Assembly (NCBI GenBank): GCA_964626565.1
Contig: CAZVFX010000174.1
Span: 1 to 11,862 of the forward strand
Length of the DNA: 11,862 bases
Reading direction: 5' to 3'
Origin: CAZVFX01 sp964626565
GTDB lineage: Bacteria; Myxococcota_A; UBA9042; CAIXZC01
The position numbers were made by a program, and so were the translations under genes. The first letter of the stretch is position 1. Every line of letters starts with the position of its first letter. Positions 11,001 to 11,862 of the stretch are shown piece by piece. A model generated the notes under the pieces. That model worked only from the letters and a program-made list of their open reading frames with translations, was not told the DNA's origin and ran no database searches.

Positions 11001-11750
11001 TACTGCGACAAGAACATGTCGGTGGTGGGTTCTCCCGCAGTGTGTCCGCTGGGCGGCGGGGATTGCAACGACGAGAACGGCTCTATTAATCCTGGCAAAC
11101 CTGAAATCTGCAACCAGCAGGATGACGACTGCAACGGCCAGGTGGATGACGGGAGTGACGCAGATCTTTGCGGCGCCATTCCCTATGCCGACGGGGAGTG
11201 CGTGGCCGGAGCCTGCGAGATTGCCTCGTGCGACGCGGGATACTACGACATCAATGTACTGGCCGCGGACGGGTGCGAGTGCGGACAGGACGGCAACGAA
11301 GCGACGGGCGACACTTGTGCAGATGCTTATGATCTGGGCACTGTCGCGGACAGCGGCGAGTCAGCGACCTTCGCCGGCAACCTGGTCGTCGACGGTGATG
11401 CAGACTGGCTCAAGTTCAAGGCCGAAGATACTCCCGATTTGAGCTGCGACACCTTCAACGTCGCGGTGGTGTTCACCTCCAATCCCGACGGCCAGTTCAT
11501 CTTTGACGTGCACCGGGGGACCTGCGAAGGGGCGGACAAGATTTGCACCGCGGCCGATGATTTCACGTGGTACACCGACTTCACCAGCGGCTCTGCAGGC
11601 GAGTGTCCCTGCTCGCCTCCCAACACCCCCCCCGGACCCCACGACTGCAACAGCGACACCAAGACCTACTTTGTCAAGGTCTACCGGCAGGCCGGGAAAC
11701 CTCTGACCTGCGATTCATACGGGATCAAAGTTTCAAACGCCCTGGACTAG
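2002..11750 (+). CDS. Giant TSP3/MopE-repeat surface lipoprotein (interrupted by assembly gap)
   Basis: Predicted 3197-aa lipoprotein once the gap is closed. The signal peptide ends in L-A-G-C with lipidated Cys20 and Ser at +2. Order (residues numbered after gap closure): acidic linker 21-70; two Cys-rich modules 81-200; two W/MopE modules about 227-318; TSP3-like linker and a first TSP3 unit 346-381; one MopE insertion 382-411; 25 TSP3 units of 36 aa at 439-1338; 25 MopE-type units from 1339; a Cys-rich element with C-D-A-G-Y-Y-D-I-N and D-G-C-E-C; and a PPC-like domain about 3052-3197 with D-A-D-W-L-K-F and Y-F-V-K-V. TSP3 repeats bind calcium and stiffen in eukaryotic thrombospondins, so a membrane-anchored, calcium-stabilised rod is inferred. 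The ligand is unknown, with no catalytic motif. The frame changes across the 100-N gap; deleting one 55-base flank plus the N run (155 bases) restores a single frame. It stands divergent to a smaller relative. Confidence 0.9.
2242..2601 (+). repeat. Two duplicated Cys-rich modules after the lipid anchor
   Basis: Residues 81-131 and 137-200 share the pattern C-x(1-2)-C-x-E-D-A-[ED]-C, a middle C...G-x(2)-C, C-P-x(2)-[WY]-x-C, and end in C-L-P. The second copy (2410-2601) is longer than the first (2242-2394) by insertions. Such modules are common in secreted proteins of Myxococcota-like bacteria. I cannot name the family with certainty. They sit between the anchor and the repeat rod, so they could form a stalk base or a binding head. 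Confidence 0.7.
2680..2958 (+). repeat. Two W/MopE modules shared with the divergent gene
   Basis: Residues 227-267 and 280-319 each consist of a G-[KE]-C-x-G...C element followed by E-[VI]-C-[DN]-x-[AL]-D-[DN]-[DN]-C-[DN]-G-x-[IV]-D-[DE]. This is the composite unit that makes up most of the smaller divergent lipoprotein, and it suggests common ancestry of the two genes. The two units precede an Asp-rich TSP3-like linker coded by the GAT run at 3001-3015. Confidence 0.7.
3037..6015 (+). repeat. Thrombospondin type 3 repeat array (26 units, 36 aa each)
   Basis: A first unit at 3037-3144 is followed by a MopE-type insertion (3145-3234) and an Asp-rich linker. Then 25 uninterrupted units run from 3316 to 6015, exactly 108 bp each. 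The consensus is D-N-C-P-x(3)-N-P-x-Q-x-D-x-D-x-D-G-x-G-D-x-C-D-x-D-D-D-N-D-G-[IV]-x-D. Each unit has two cysteines and roughly one-third Asp. No unit differs in length, so the period is under strict selection. Codons vary (GAC/GAT), so units are alike as protein more than as DNA. In thrombospondins these repeats wrap many calcium ions, and calcium loading here is inferred from the conserved Asp positions. Confidence 0.95.
10013..10067 (+). repeat. Left 55-base flank of the gap, identical to 10168-10222
   Basis: The last 55 bases before the N run are repeated exactly as the first 55 bases after it. They encode the D-A-D-G-D-G-Y-G part of MopE unit 20 through C-L-C. The exact length and the perfect identity at both contig ends point to an assembly overlap rather than a biological repeat. 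No other unit in the array contains this sequence exactly. Confidence 0.9.
10068..10167. other. Assembly gap of 100 N
   Basis: The run of exactly 100 N is a placeholder length, not a measured gap. It splits the giant lipoprotein gene into two apparent frames. Apparent coding through the N run is meaningless and should not be used for gene length. Confidence 0.97.
10168..10222 (+). repeat. Right 55-base flank of the gap, identical to 10013-10067
   Basis: Second copy of the contig-end overlap. Merging it with the left copy joins C-L-C-G to A-E-A-P-Y and gives unit 20 a length of exactly 70 aa in one frame. Confidence 0.9.
11310..11747 (+). other. PPC-like C-terminal domain of the giant lipoprotein
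   Basis: About 146 residues without the repeat motifs. The segments D-T-C-A-D-A-Y-D-L-G, D-G-D-A-D-W-L-K-F and Y-F-V-K-V, and the ending C-x-S-Y-x-I-K-V, match in order and spacing the end of the divergent lipoprotein (N-A-C-S-A-A-A-D-L-G, D-Q-D-T-D-W-F, F-Y-V-K-V, C-x-P-Y-x-L-E-I). Bacterial PPC domains are beta-sandwiches found at the C-terminus of secreted proteins. Here it would sit at the tip of the rod, farthest from the lipid anchor. The family call rests on pattern only. Confidence 0.55.
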
Positions 11751-11828
11751 GGTTCTGAGGACTACGGACGCGCGTGTCTTCTTGCTCGAATTCCGGCAAC
11801 CGTGCCTGAAATCGCGTCATTAAGACCC

Positions 11829-11845
11829 AAAAGCCGGAAGCCGGC
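11829..11845 (-). terminator. Small terminator-like hairpin for a leftward gene beyond the edge
   Basis: Read on the minus strand: GCCGG, loop CTT, CCGGC, then TTTT. The stem is only 5 bp and the T run only four, so this would be a weak intrinsic terminator. It would serve a minus-strand gene entering from the right. In the plus direction there is no T run after the stem, so it does not obviously terminate the giant gene. Confidence 0.3.
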
Positions 11846-11862
11846 GGTGACCTGCGGCGCCC

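Larger units (their letters stand above)
6016..11174 (+). repeat. MopE-type repeat array (25 units, mostly 70 aa)
   Basis: Units begin D-C-N-D, continue with x(3-5)-[NH]-P-x-A-x-E-x-C-[DN]-x(2)-D-[DN]-[DN]-C-[DN]-G-x-[VA]-D-E, then G-C, Y-Y-x-D-x-D-x-D-G-[YF]-G and C-L-C. Units 1-12 are 70 aa each (6016-8535). Units 13-15 are a 58-aa variant (8536-9057). Units 16 and 19 are 69 aa, and unit 24 is again 58 aa (10887-11060). Unit 20 spans the assembly gap, and unit 25 (from 11061) is cut short and runs into the C-terminal region. Every complete unit has six cysteines, implying three disulfides each. The D-x-D-x-D-G loop is a calcium-site pattern. The Pfam name refers to a copper protein, but the copper ligands of MopE are not implied here. 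Confidence 0.9.

Noticed and set aside
3316..11174. Equal counts of 25 TSP3 and 25 MopE units as a meaningful symmetry
   Set aside because: The last MopE unit is truncated, one unit spans the unresolved gap, and an extra TSP3 unit and MopE motif lie upstream, so the equality is probably coincidence.

Overview
The window is GC-rich and holds essentially two protein-coding genes, transcribed divergently from a 178-bp shared intergenic region. Both encode secreted, cysteine- and aspartate-rich lipoproteins built from repeated metal-binding-type modules. This style of protein (lipobox signal, MopE-type E-x-C-[DN]-x(2)-[DN]-[DN]-[DN]-C-[DN]-G-x-[VI]-D-E motifs, G-x(2)-T-C-x(2)-G-x-W-x(2)-C modules, thrombospondin type 3 repeats, C-terminal pre-peptidase-like domain) is typical of Myxococcota and related former deltaproteobacterial lineages. 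That assignment is an inference from protein style; no marker gene is present. A run of 100 N shows this is a draft, probably metagenome-derived, scaffold.

Layout: 1-50, tail of the leftward gene with an AT-rich hairpin at the window edge. 51-1823 (minus), a 590-aa lipoprotein with seven W-module plus MopE-motif pairs and a C-terminal PPC-like domain. 1824-2001, the divergent regulatory region, with a good sigma70-type promoter for the leftward gene (TTGACC-17-TATGAT) and a 17-nt imperfect direct repeat. 2002-11750 (plus), a giant lipoprotein gene interrupted only by the N gap at 10068-10167. 11751-11862, non-coding, with a small hairpin that would read as a weak terminator for a leftward gene beyond the right edge.

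The giant gene appears as two frames because of the N gap. The 55 bases left of the gap are identical to the 55 bases right of it. Removing one copy plus the 100 N (155 bases) restores one reading frame, gives a predicted 3197-aa protein, and makes the interrupted repeat unit exactly the canonical 70 aa. The mature protein would run: lipid anchor at Cys20; two duplicated Cys-rich modules; two W/MopE modules of the type found in the divergent gene; a first TSP3 unit; a MopE insertion; 25 uninterrupted TSP3 units of exactly 36 aa; 25 MopE-type units of mostly 70 aa with six cysteines each; a Cys-rich G-Y-Y-D-I-N element; and a PPC-like C-terminal domain.

The two genes share their module types, anchoring and C-terminal domain, so they probably derive from a common stock and act at the cell surface. 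A very long, calcium-stabilised, disulfide-stapled rod anchored in a membrane is the most natural reading of the large one. Ligand and function are unknown. I see no enzyme, defence system, mobile element, RNA gene or CRISPR array.
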